DNA from: Minisyncoccota bacterium
Lineage (GTDB): Bacteria; Patescibacteriota; Minisyncoccia; UBA6257; 1-14-0-10-40-38
Assembly (NCBI GenBank): GCA_020052135.1
Contig: JAGVPS010000079.1
Coordinates: forward strand, 1-14,808
Direction of reading: 5' to 3'
Length of the DNA: 14,808 nucleotides
Below are positions 1 to 7,026 of this stretch, in pieces. Both the position numbers and the translations under genes were made by a program. The notes beneath the pieces were generated by a model. The model ran no database searches, was not told where the DNA came from, and worked only from the letters and a program-made list of their open reading frames with translations. Position 1 is the first letter of the stretch. Each line of letters starts with the position of its first letter.

Positions 1-2
1 AA

Positions 3-53
3 CGAGGGAGCCATGTTAAGCTAGAAGAAGCAAGGCGTAAGCGGGGCATTTAG
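3..53 (+). pseudogene. HicA-like scrap at the left edge of the window
   Basis: The reading frame entering the window encodes RGSHVKLEEARRKRGI and then a TAG. RGSHVKL is identical to residues 27-33 of the intact HicA encoded at 2129-2374, including the HicA catalytic-His context GSH. At DNA level 18 of 20 bases of positions 1-20 match 2205-2224. After VKL the sequence no longer follows HicA: it lacks the usual T(I/V)PxH...GTLRxIxRQA half. It therefore looks like the truncated end of a HicA-type toxin gene whose start lies outside the window. A chance short match is possible but unlikely given both the DNA and the protein identity. Confidence 0.45.
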
Positions 54-96
54 AAGTTATCTCGTGCTAGGTTATCCTGCCCGAGACGCGTCAAGG

Positions 97-105
97 TGAT
101 ATACT
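97..105 (+). promoter_or_regulatory. Candidate extended -10 promoter for the hydrolase gene
   Basis: TGATATACT reads as an extended -10 element, TG-n-TATACT, with the hexamer at 100-105. No convincing -35 is seen 17 bases upstream, which is tolerable for an extended -10. The resulting 5' leader would be about 90 bases. It contains a GC-rich stretch (about 128-180) with partial inverted symmetry but no clear terminator or riboswitch. No other gene is seen between 54 and 203. Confidence 0.3.
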
Positions 106-203
106 AAAACTACTTGAATTTGCCTTACCGGGCTTGATCCCCCACGGTTCCCCTCCTACGCCAAGGCTTCGGTGGGCAAGTAGCTCGTGACGGCAAAAAC
201 CCT

Positions 204-938
204 ATGCAAACCCAAATAAAACTAAAAACGAGAGACGGGCATACGATTTATGGCACACTGAACACCGCTTCAAAGCCTAAGGGGCTAGTTGTTTTTGTGC
301 ATGGTCTTACCGGACATCAAAATGAGCACTACTTCTATAATGCTGCCCAACTCTTTCCAAGACACGGCTTTAATACGTTCAGATTTGATTTATACAGTGG
401 CGACAAGGGTGGCCGCAGACTAACCGATTGCACAGTCCACATACATGCTTCTGATTTAGAGGACGTGCTTAAACATTTTAAGAGTAAATTTAAGAATATC
501 CACGTTATAGGGCACAGTCTTGGCGGCCCAACCATTGTTGTTGCCGACACTTCTTTTATGAGCTCCATCGTACTCTGGGACCCGTCAGACATGAAGGGCT
601 TAAAAGACTTAGTAGAGGGGCAAGAAAGGGCGTTAAAACACAACAAAATAGCGGGGGTATATATTCTCGATTGGGGCGTAGAAGCGCTTTTGGGCGAAAA
701 AATGGCCAAGGAGTTTAAAACACTGAACCCCGCAAAATTCGTAAAAAATATCCATAAGCCCATCAAAATAATCACCGCAGAAAAAGGCAATCCACGAGGC
801 AGTAAGGAGTATTTCAAATACGCCAATAACCCGAAAGAGCTTGTTATCCTCAAAGGATCAGGCCATACGTTTGACGAAGAAGGAATAGAAGAAAAACTCT
901 TTGCAGAAACTTTAGCCTGGGTTAAAAAGTATTCTTAA
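204..938 (+). CDS. Alpha/beta hydrolase (serine hydrolase, esterase/lipase-like)
   Basis: A 244-residue cytoplasmic alpha/beta-hydrolase-fold protein with no signal peptide or membrane segment. The oxyanion-side HG lies at residues 33-34 (VVFVHGLTGH). The nucleophile elbow GHSLGG is at 103-108 with Ser105 as nucleophile. A C-terminal His221 in GSGHTFDEEG completes the usual triad, and the acid is probably Glu193 in IITAEKG. The length is normal for small hydrolases of the 'alpha/beta hydrolase-6' or serine aminopeptidase S33 kind. The substrate cannot be told from sequence. No Shine-Dalgarno is evident before the ATG. The next gene starts 30 bases downstream on the same strand, but an AT-rich gap with a -10-like TATATT (956-961) may give that gene its own promoter. 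Confidence 0.88.
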   Translation: MQTQIKLKTRDGHTIYGTLNTASKPKGLVVFVHGLTGHQNEHYFYNAAQLFPRHGFNTFRFDLYSGDKGGRRLTDCTVHIHASDLEDVLKHFKSKFKNIHVIGHSLGGPTIVVADTSFMSSIVLWDPSDMKGLKDLVEGQERALKHNKIAGVYILDWGVEALLGEKMAKEFKTLNPAKFVKNIHKPIKIITAEKGNPRGSKEYFKYANNPKELVILKGSGHTFDEEGIEEKLFAETLAWVKKYS

Positions 939-968
939 ATTAAGCTCTAAATCTCATATATTCTTAGA

Positions 969-1814
969 ATGAAAAAACTAACAAAAAAAGATTATGACCA
1001 AATGTGGGGTGAAGCCGGGCCATACTCGGAGGTAAGCCTGTCTGAACAAACGCGGATTCTTGATAATACGATAAGTAGAATATTTTTAGTAGTGGAGGCG
1101 AAAATTAATCCGTTTACTTTTGAATTCATTTTGAAGCATCGCGATAAATTTGTTGGCGATGAGGCTATGCAACAACTTCTTGACCATGCTGAATTTCGAG
1201 GACCGATTGACGGATATGTTGTCTCGGCAGGCGAAGAAGAACTTCGGGATCAAAAATCTTTTGAATTAGCGTCTTCTTATCGAAAGTTAGCCGTTGAAAC
1301 TGTTTTAAGAATGCATAATTTTGTTATTGAGAAATTCGGACTAAAACGATATAGCAATGGCGAAATTAAGATTCCTAAAAGCGCAGAGAGAAGACACGTG
1401 TGGGACAAAGAGCTGAAATCTATAGTCGCGGTAGAGGAAGATCCCATTTGGAATTCAGGCTCGTCTGTTGACAGTCCCTTGGGTACAAAAAACGGGAAAA
1501 TGAGATATTTCGCCGTCTTTGCATTGGCTTCGAAGAAAGTGTTAGGAAGAGAAGATGTTAAATGGTTTTCACTGCAAACTAAGAAAGTAGCAGAAAAGTT
1601 AGATGTTACTCTTGAGGATGCTGAAGCTGGAATGGGATATATCATGTTAACAGTACTCATATTTCCACATATCGCTCCAGCGGATTTTATAGAAACATGT
1701 ATTGCAATATCCAACAAAAAGAAAAGTTTGTTTGCGAAGAAATATTTTATCACCAATACGTCTCGACCTACCGGAAAAGAAATCGAGTCTTTTTTACGAA
1801 GATTAAAGTTGTAG
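969..1814 (+). CDS. Unrecognised 281-residue protein
   Basis: I do not recognise a family. The protein is soluble-looking, rich in Lys and Glu, with no signal peptide and no strong membrane segment. Visible features are a predicted helical N-terminal third (about 1-125), a middle part with RRHVWDKELKS and a Ser/Gly-rich stretch SSVDSPLGTKNG, and a C-terminal helical part with a hydrophobic run YIMLTVLIFPHIAPADFIE. The codon use is AT-rich (many AAA, GAA, TTT, ATT). The gene lies between a hydrolase and a HicBA module, in a block that looks inserted. Coding status rests on a long uninterrupted frame with gene-like composition. A role in defence or DNA transactions would be pure speculation from location. 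Confidence 0.75.
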   Translation: MKKLTKKDYDQMWGEAGPYSEVSLSEQTRILDNTISRIFLVVEAKINPFTFEFILKHRDKFVGDEAMQQLLDHAEFRGPIDGYVVSAGEEELRDQKSFELASSYRKLAVETVLRMHNFVIEKFGLKRYSNGEIKIPKSAERRHVWDKELKSIVAVEEDPIWNSGSSVDSPLGTKNGKMRYFAVFALASKKVLGREDVKWFSLQTKKVAEKLDVTLEDAEAGMGYIMLTVLIFPHIAPADFIETCIAISNKKKSLFAKKYFITNTSRPTGKEIESFLRRLKL

Positions 1815-1848
1815 TGCCTCGATTTTTATCAGCATGAATGAAGCTCCC

Positions 1849-1863
1849 CGCCTGAGAGAGGCG
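1849..1863. repeat. Short GC-rich inverted repeat upstream of hicBA
   Basis: CGCCT-gagag-AGGCG forms a perfect 5-bp stem with a 5-base loop. It lies about 50 bases before the hicB start and could be a small operator or a remnant of a larger hairpin. There is no T-tract, so it is not a terminator. Confidence 0.35.
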
Positions 1864-1874
1864 CCGATATATCC

Positions 1875-1903
1875 TTGCTTGTTCTACGACTATTTGTTAC
1901 TCT
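1875..1903 (+). promoter_or_regulatory. Candidate hicBA promoter
   Basis: TTGCTT (1875-1880) and TACTCT (1898-1903) are spaced by exactly 17 bases. Transcription would begin near 1910, a couple of bases before the ATG at 1912. The toxin-antitoxin mRNA would therefore be leaderless or nearly so, in line with the absence of a Shine-Dalgarno there. This also argues for the 1912 start rather than the upstream ATG at 1834. Confidence 0.4.
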
Positions 1904-1911
1904 GCCATAGT

Positions 1912-2142
1912 ATGAAGAAAATTATCCAGGTGAGCATTTCAAAGGGAGAAAAATATTTTGTTGCTGATTGTCTTGATTTGCCTGTAGTAACCCAGGGCAA
2001 AACTTTGGATGAGCTCGCTAAAAATCTAACAGAAGCAATCTCATTAGAGCTTGAAGGTGAGAATCTTAGTGATTTTGATTTGAGCGAAAAACCGTCTGTT
2101 CTCGCAAGCTTCGAGCTTGATGTGACGCATGCCAAAGTTTAA
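1912..2142 (+). CDS. hicB: HicB-family antitoxin (type II toxin-antitoxin)
   Basis: A 76-residue HicB-like protein. It has the N-terminal beta-strand run KKIIQVSISKGEKYFVADCLDLP, the typical 'GkTLdEla.NltEAI.L.LE' segment at residues 29-48, and a short acidic tail. HicB antitoxins bind and block the HicA mRNA interferase and usually repress their own promoter. This one is the short partial-RNase-H-fold form, with no visible C-terminal HTH or ribbon-helix-helix domain. The frame is open further upstream to an ATG at 1834, but those residues (MNEAPRLREAPIYPCLF...) are unlike HicB and lie upstream of the probable promoter. I chose ATG 1912. The gene overlaps hicA by 14 bases, so the two are translationally linked, antitoxin first. 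Confidence 0.85.
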   Translation: MKKIIQVSISKGEKYFVADCLDLPVVTQGKTLDELAKNLTEAISLELEGENLSDFDLSEKPSVLASFELDVTHAKV

Positions 2143-2374
2143 ATCGCTTTCTGGGAAAGAAGTCATTACTATTTTTATCTCTTTCGGATTCAAAATAGCT
2201 TCCCAACGCGGAAGCCATGTTAAGTTGCGCCGGACACATTCGAATGGAACAAGGCAAACACTTACCATCCCTAATCATTCTGAACTTGATAAGGGCACCC
2301 TACGCGCGATTTATCGGCAAGCACTCCGCTATGTCACCGAACGTGAGCTCTTTTCTCATTTCTTCTCGGAATAG
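2129..2374 (+). CDS. hicA: HicA-family mRNA interferase toxin
   Basis: An 81-residue toxin with the dsRBD-like HicA fold. It has the N-terminal helix after LSGKEVITIFISFGF, then IASQRGSHVKLRR with the conserved catalytic His at residue 30. This is followed by the strand QTLTIPNHSELDKGTLRAI and a closing helix with RQA. HicA cleaves mRNA (and tmRNA) when released from HicB. The length is complete and all key residues are present, so the toxin should be functional. Its stop codon directly abuts a same-frame HAD phosphatase remnant (2375-2599), marking this as the right end of the inserted block. Confidence 0.88.
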   Translation: MPKFKSLSGKEVITIFISFGFKIASQRGSHVKLRRTHSNGTRQTLTIPNHSELDKGTLRAIYRQALRYVTERELFSHFFSE

Positions 2375-2599
2375 TCGAATCAAAATTGTCTCGCAGAACT
2401 TGGTGTAACCGCTACAGACTGCCTTTTTATTACCGATACGCTTGGAGATATGCTAGAAGCCGAGAAAACCGGAGTAAACGCACTCGGTGTCTCATGGGGA
2501 TACCATCCGAAAAAAACGTTGCAAAAAGGCAATCCTATCACAATAGCTTCTAAGCCAGCAGATATCGTATTTGAAGTTAATCAGTATTTTAAAGGATGA
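2375..2599 (+). pseudogene. 3' remnant of a HAD-family phosphatase gene
   Basis: In the frame that continues straight through the hicA TAG there are 74 codons without a start at the proper place. They encode the C-terminal part of a haloacid-dehalogenase phosphatase of the phosphoglycolate-phosphatase type. Seen are LFITDTLGDMLEAEKTG (motif IV, Asp21 and Asp25 of the remnant), the following GVNALGVSWGYH and KGNPITIASKPADIVFEV. The N-terminal DxD nucleophile motif, the cap domain and motif II are missing, so it cannot be active. The TGA (2597-2599) overlaps the ATG of the next gene (2596) in an ATGA arrangement. This indicates that the intact HAD gene once headed an operon with that flavoprotein gene. 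The break lies at or just after 2374. Confidence 0.85.
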
Positions 2600-3924
2600 A
2601 AAAGGAGTCACTTTGGGACGTGGTAGTCATTGGTGGCGGGCCCGCAGGCATGATAGCCGCGGGCCGTGCCGCTGAACGCGGCCGCCGCGTGTTGTTGCTT
2701 GAAAAGAATCCTGCGCTCGGAAAAAAGCTTCTTATTACCGGAGGGGGCAGATGCAATATCACTAATAATCCTTCGACGGGGCTCAGGACCTCTGGCAAGC
2801 CAGATGTCCACACTATGCTCGCAAAGTACAAGGAAAGTGATAAATTTTTATTTTCCGCGTTTGCACAATTCGGCGTAACGGAAACGCTTAATTTTTTTCA
2901 TACTCGAGGCATGGAAACGAAAGAAGAGGCGGAGGGAAGGATATTTCCTCTTTCAAACTCCGCACGATCAGTATGGGATGTACTTGTGGCATATATGAAA
3001 TTAGGCAATGTACAGGTACGCACTAAGACCGAAGTTATGGAAATTGCCCACGACAAGAGCGCGGGACACATGGTTATAACGCTCAAAGACAAATCCGAAA
3101 TACGTGCCAAGACGTGCATTGTCGCAACCGGTGGAACATCCCACCCCGAAACCGGCTCAACCGGCGAGGGCTTTAGATGGCTCGGGAAACTTGAGCACAC
3201 GATCATACCAAGTGATGTCTCCCTCGTACCTATTTCACTTAAAGATGTGTGGGCGAAAAAACTCACTGGGACAACTCTAAAGGACATTAAGCTCACAACG
3301 TTCAAGAATGGTATAAAACAAAAAGCGTATAAAGGAAAACTGCTCTTTACGCACGTGGGAATCAGTGGCCCTACAGTTTTAAATATGAGCAGAGATGTAG
3401 GTGAACTCCTGCATGGAACAGAGGGGTCGGAATATATGCGAGAAACAAAAATAGGAGTTGTGTCGCGCGAGGTAGAAGTCACTATCATGCTCGACCTCTT
3501 CCCTGCGCTCGACATTGGCACGCTTCGGGAAAAACTCAAAACACTTTTAATCACTGAAAGTAATAAAAAAATAAAAAACGTTCTTTCTTCGCTTATCCCC
3601 TCTCCACTGGTGAGCTCAGTGCTCATGCTGGCGCGCATCGATGGCGAAACGCCAAACCACAGCGTCCGCTCCGAAGAAAGAAAAATACTCGTTTCCCTCC
3701 TAAAGGCTATCCCCTTGCACGTTAAAGGACTACTCGGAAAAGATAAAGCAGTGGTATCCTCGGGTGGTGTGACACTCGGCGAAGTGAATTTCAAAACCAT
3801 GCAGTCCCGCCTCATACCACAGCTCTATCTCATCGGAGATATATTGAATATTGATCGCCCTTCGGGCGGATACAGCCTGCAACTATGTTGGACTACTGGG
3901 TATGTTGCCGGAAATAGTTGCTAA
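2596..3924 (+). CDS. BaiN/HI0933-family FAD-dependent oxidoreductase
   Basis: A 442-residue flavoprotein, slightly longer than the usual 390-420. The N-terminal Rossmann dinucleotide motif VVVIGGGPAGMIAAGRAAERG is at residues 9-29 with the acidic end of beta-2 at Glu36. The family signature KKLLITGGGRCNITN follows at 43-57. A second glycine-rich segment, CIVATGGTSHPETGSTGEG, lies mid-protein, then LLFTHVGISGPTVLNMS. The C-terminal FAD-binding stretch is LYLIGDILNIDRPSGGYSLQ...TTGYVAG. Such proteins are cytoplasmic and reduce poorly known substrates; in gut clostridia BaiN is placed in the bile-acid pathway, which need not apply here. The start overlaps the stop of the HAD remnant by 4 bases, so it was probably once translationally coupled. 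Transcription now may come from the hicBA side. The 305-codon antisense frame here is a shadow. Confidence 0.93.
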   Translation: MKKESLWDVVVIGGGPAGMIAAGRAAERGRRVLLLEKNPALGKKLLITGGGRCNITNNPSTGLRTSGKPDVHTMLAKYKESDKFLFSAFAQFGVTETLNFFHTRGMETKEEAEGRIFPLSNSARSVWDVLVAYMKLGNVQVRTKTEVMEIAHDKSAGHMVITLKDKSEIRAKTCIVATGGTSHPETGSTGEGFRWLGKLEHTIIPSDVSLVPISLKDVWAKKLTGTTLKDIKLTTFKNGIKQKAYKGKLLFTHVGISGPTVLNMSRDVGELLHGTEGSEYMRETKIGVVSREVEVTIMLDLFPALDIGTLREKLKTLLITESNKKIKNVLSSLIPSPLVSSVLMLARIDGETPNHSVRSEERKILVSLLKAIPLHVKGLLGKDKAVVSSGGVTLGEVNFKTMQSRLIPQLYLIGDILNIDRPSGGYSLQLCWTTGYVAGNSC

Positions 3925-3974
3925 ATATCATATTTTTTATATTTCAAAAAATCCTTAATTACTACTCTACACAT

Positions 3975-5726
3975 ATGACCCAAGAAACTGCCCTTAGCAT
4001 TCTCACGAGTGGTACTAATGTATTTCTGACCGGAGAACCGGGAAGCGGCAAAACGCATACCGTAAATCGGTACGTTGCATGGTTGAAGAGTCGCGGAATC
4101 GCCCCTGCAATCACCGCCGCAACCGGCATTGCCGCAACACACATCGGAGGTATGACCATCCACTCATGGAGCGGTATTGGCGTACGAAAAAATCTCTCTC
4201 CGCACGATCTTCAACTCATTGCCTCTCATGGGCGCACTGCAAAACGCGTGAGAAACGCACACGTACTCATTATTGATGAGGTGTCCATGCTCTCCAGGGA
4301 TACGCTAACGATGGTTGATATGGTTTGTCGGGAACTACGGAACAAACATCTGCCATTCGGCGGACTGCAAGTCCTCCTCGTAGGCGACTTTTTCCAACTG
4401 CCACCTATCATGCCCCGCACGGAAAATACCTCCTTCACGGAAACTGCCACGTCCCCGGAAATACCTCAAGCACGGCTCGGTTTTGGCGAGAGAGATACCA
4501 CAGAAACACGTGCGCCATTCGCGTTTCGTTCACCCGCATGGGAAAAAGCGAATCTCGCCGTTTGCTATCTCTCGGAACAGCATCGGCAAGAAGACGAGAA
4601 ATTTTTAAAACTGCTCTCTATCATACGCTCTGGCACAACTGATCCACAGGTGCACCAAACCCTTACCATACGCCGCACAGACGAAACGCGCGCGCCACAC
4701 GATCTACCCCGACTCTATGCTCACAACGCAGACGTAGATCGAGTGAATAGTAAACGACTCTCTGCGATTAAGGGCGCTCCTCAAGAATTTACTATGCTCT
4801 CGCGCGGACCAGAAGTACTCACTGCCACTTTAAAACGTGGCTGTCTCTCGCCCGAAGTGCTGTCGCTTAAAATTGGCGCGCGCGTTATGTTCACCAAAAA
4901 TAATCCCGACGGAAGCTTTGTAAATGGCACCTTGGGCGAGGTAGAAAAATTTGCTGATGACGGCAACCCAATCATACGCACACTGCACGGTCGACGCATT
5001 TTTACAGAGCCTATGGAGTGGGTAGTAGAAGATGGCGCGCATGTCCTTGCCCGAATCATCCAAATACCTCTGCGGCTTGCTTGGGCAATCACCATCCACA
5101 AAAGCCAGGGCATGACGCTTGATGCCGCGGTTATGGATCTCTCTCAGGCATTCGAATATGGGCAGGGGTATGTCGCGCTCTCGCGAGTGCGATCACTCGC
5201 CGGGCTTCATCTGCTCGGATGGAATGACCGCGCGCTCGAAGTGCACCCAGAAATCAGCGCAGTGGATGAAAATTTCAAGACAAGCTCTGACTCAATCCAA
5301 AAAGTGTTTGAAGCGATGCCCGCGGAAGAACATGCCGCACGCGTAAAAAACTTCATCACTATCTGTGGCGGAACACTCAATGGTACTAGTGAACTACCGA
5401 CAGAGAAATACACGCCGCGCGGCTCGTCGCTTGAGACCACGTTTACGCTTTTAAAAGCAGGCATGCCCATCGAGAAAATCGCCAAATCGCGCGGACTCGC
5501 AGTATCCACGATCTTTTCACACATCATAAAGCTGTACGCATCCAAACGCATCGACATAACTGACGTACAATATTTAGCATCGCCCGCGCTCACTCGCGCT
5601 CTGCCCAAAATTCATGCCGTATTTCATGAGCTTGGTACGGAGCACCTTACCTCCGTGTTCGAAAAACTGGGCGGAGTGTATTCTTATAATGACCTGCGCC
5701 TTGCACGAATGCTTATAAAAAAATAG
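3975..5726 (+). CDS. Pif1/RecD-like superfamily 1 helicase with C-terminal HTH
   Basis: 583 residues from ATG 3975. This start was preferred over an in-frame upstream start at 3918, which overlaps the previous gene and adds a non-homologous hydrophobic leader. Walker A is GEPGSGKT (20-27), motif Ia TAATGIAATHIGG, Walker B VLIIDEVSM (97-105), motif III GDFFQLPP (137-144), and Q..R-type LSEQHRQ. Motifs V and VI are AITIHKSQGMTLDAAVMDL and QGYVALSRVRSLAGL (about 369-412). This is the layout of Pif1-type 5'-3' DNA helicases acting on DNA ends, forks or G-quadruplexes. Near the C terminus (about 485-530), TLLKAGMPIEKIAKSRGLAVSTIFSHI matches the helicase-associated HTH found in RecQ and some Pif1-like proteins. 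It follows the flavoprotein gene by 50 bases on the same strand. Confidence 0.92.
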   Translation: MTQETALSILTSGTNVFLTGEPGSGKTHTVNRYVAWLKSRGIAPAITAATGIAATHIGGMTIHSWSGIGVRKNLSPHDLQLIASHGRTAKRVRNAHVLIIDEVSMLSRDTLTMVDMVCRELRNKHLPFGGLQVLLVGDFFQLPPIMPRTENTSFTETATSPEIPQARLGFGERDTTETRAPFAFRSPAWEKANLAVCYLSEQHRQEDEKFLKLLSIIRSGTTDPQVHQTLTIRRTDETRAPHDLPRLYAHNADVDRVNSKRLSAIKGAPQEFTMLSRGPEVLTATLKRGCLSPEVLSLKIGARVMFTKNNPDGSFVNGTLGEVEKFADDGNPIIRTLHGRRIFTEPMEWVVEDGAHVLARIIQIPLRLAWAITIHKSQGMTLDAAVMDLSQAFEYGQGYVALSRVRSLAGLHLLGWNDRALEVHPEISAVDENFKTSSDSIQKVFEAMPAEEHAARVKNFITICGGTLNGTSELPTEKYTPRGSSLETTFTLLKAGMPIEKIAKSRGLAVSTIFSHIIKLYASKRIDITDVQYLASPALTRALPKIHAVFHELGTEHLTSVFEKLGGVYSYNDLRLARMLIKK

Positions 5727-5754
5727 TCAAATAGATTTATCTAAAAAAGGAACT

Positions 5755-6849
5755 ATGAAATCTTCAATAATTCGCATGCGGGATTGGTATTTTAGGTACG
5801 AGCGGCCGATATCCTCAATATCACTCATTGTCGGCTTCGCGTTTGACGCGATCATCTTTACGCAGGTTAATCTTTTTTGGGAAGGAGTCATCATAAGCGC
5901 TTACCTCGCCATTGTTGCCATAAGCATCGTTCTTATTCACGTTACCGAAAATAGAGTCCAGCGAAGCCCCCGATCTTCTCAAACACATTTTTGGCTTATT
6001 AACATACTCCAGTTTTTCTTCGGAGGACTCTTGAGTACCTTTCTTGTTTCCTACTTCAGAAGCTCGATACTTGCGGTTGCGTGGCCGTTTCTCCTCATCC
6101 TTATAACTGGAATTATCGCAAATGAAACCCTTAAAAAACACTATGCGCGGCTCACTTTTCAGATAAGTTTCTTTTTTCTCGCGCTTTTTTCTTTCGCGGT
6201 CTACTTCCTTCCGGTGCTTTTTCACCGAATTGGGGCGGATATATTTTTATTAAGTGGGCTCGCAAGCCTTATTTTTTTATGGCTTTTTATATCCGGACTC
6301 CGTTTTTTCGCGCGGGAAAATTTTAAGAAAAGCAGATTTTCGCTCACCGCATCAATCCTTTCCATTTTTATCACCCTAAACGCCTTATATTTCTTTAACT
6401 TCATTCCACCAATACCGTTGTCACTAAAGGATGGTGGCATATATCACTCCCTGTATCGAGACGCGGAGGGTAACTATGTCGCAGGAACAGAAAAGTCAGG
6501 ATGGCTAAGCTTTATATACCCCACGGTAGATTTTCACACCGTATCAAGCGACCCCGCATATGCCTACAGCGCTGTATTTTCTCCTGGCTTGTTTAAAACC
6601 ACCATTATTCACAATTGGCAAAAATATGATGAGTCTGCTCAAAGATGGATTATGGTGAACCGCATCACGCTCCCTGTTGCCGGAGGCAGAAGTGGCGGAT
6701 ATAGAACGTATTCCGTAAAAGATGACATTACCCCCGGTACGTGGCGCGTGAATGTAGAAACTTCCCGAGGCCAGATTATCGGCCGGCTACGATTTAAGGT
6801 AATTGCCGTGGATACAGAGCCTGTTTTGAAAACTATTATTAAGATTTGA
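5755..6849 (+). CDS. Polytopic membrane protein with C-terminal DUF2914 domain
   Basis: 364 residues with a usable Shine-Dalgarno (AAGGA, 6 bases before the ATG). About seven hydrophobic segments occupy residues 20-220, ending at FFNFIPPIPLSL. After this a soluble part (about 260-350) shows the DUF2914 pattern: VFSPGLFKTTIIHNW, RWIMVNRITLPV, SGGYRTYSVKDDITPGTWRVNVET, GQIIGRLRFKV. The DUF2914 domain probably lies outside the membrane, but its function is unknown. This arrangement of multiple TM helices plus DUF2914 is familiar from Patescibacteria. The gene is preceded by 28 bases after the helicase stop, so co-transcription with the helicase is plausible. Confidence 0.85.
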   Translation: MKSSIIRMRDWYFRYERPISSISLIVGFAFDAIIFTQVNLFWEGVIISAYLAIVAISIVLIHVTENRVQRSPRSSQTHFWLINILQFFFGGLLSTFLVSYFRSSILAVAWPFLLILITGIIANETLKKHYARLTFQISFFFLALFSFAVYFLPVLFHRIGADIFLLSGLASLIFLWLFISGLRFFARENFKKSRFSLTASILSIFITLNALYFFNFIPPIPLSLKDGGIYHSLYRDAEGNYVAGTEKSGWLSFIYPTVDFHTVSSDPAYAYSAVFSPGLFKTTIIHNWQKYDESAQRWIMVNRITLPVAGGRSGGYRTYSVKDDITPGTWRVNVETSRGQIIGRLRFKVIAVDTEPVLKTIIKI

Positions 6850-6880
6850 TAGACATTCAAAAGTTTCTATCTATCCGGCT

Positions 6881-6896
6881 ACGCCTGCCATGGCGT
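6881..6896 (+). terminator. Weak hairpin after the DUF2914 gene
   Basis: ACGCC-tgccat-GGCGT gives a 5-bp stem, followed after five bases by TTTTGTCTTT. This is a poor intrinsic terminator at best, listed because it is the only candidate between this gene and the next promoter. Confidence 0.25.
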
Positions 6897-6928
6897 GCAT
6901 AGTTTTGTCTTTAGGGAGGAGTGTACAT

Positions 6929-6957
6929 TTGCAATAGACACTGGATACTGCTATAGT
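6929..6957 (+). promoter_or_regulatory. Promoter of the cold-shock gene
   Basis: TTGCAA (6929-6934) and TATAGT (6952-6957) are separated by exactly 17 bases. A TG lies one base before the -10 (TGCTATAGT), making it an extended -10. Transcription should start near 6964 and yield a leader of about 63 bases. Confidence 0.65.
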
Positions 6958-6976
6958 TCATTCTGTCTGGAAAAAA

Positions 6977-7008
6977 AATAATGGTCGGATTTTCCGAATA
7001 GCATTATT
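6977..7008 (+). promoter_or_regulatory. Nested hairpin in the cold-shock mRNA leader
   Basis: An outer perfect stem AATAATG (6977-6983) / CATTATT (7002-7008) encloses an inner perfect stem TCGGA (6985-6989) / TCCGA (6993-6997) with a TTT loop. The structure ends 18 bases before the ATG in a leader that has no Shine-Dalgarno. cspA leaders in other bacteria act as temperature-sensitive RNA structures; that role here is an inference. Confidence 0.5.
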
Positions 7009-7026
7009 AACAAAAAACACGAACAC

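Noticed and set aside
128..180. GC-rich stretch before the hydrolase gene as a terminator or riboswitch
   Set aside because: Only partial inverted symmetry, no T-tract, and no recognisable riboswitch core.
1834..1911. Longer HicB starting at ATG 1834
   Set aside because: The extra residues are not HicB-like, and the best promoter (1875-1903) lies inside this stretch, so ATG 1912 is favoured.
2898..3815. 305-codon open frame on the minus strand
   Set aside because: It lies wholly inside the well-supported flavoprotein gene, is Ser/Thr/Phe-rich like a typical antisense shadow, and has no family features.
3918..3974. Upstream start for the Pif1-like helicase adding MLNIIFFIFQKILNYYSTH
   Set aside because: It overlaps the flavoprotein stop by 7 bases, adds a hydrophobic stretch not seen in the family, and ATG 3975 starts right at the normal N-terminal helix.
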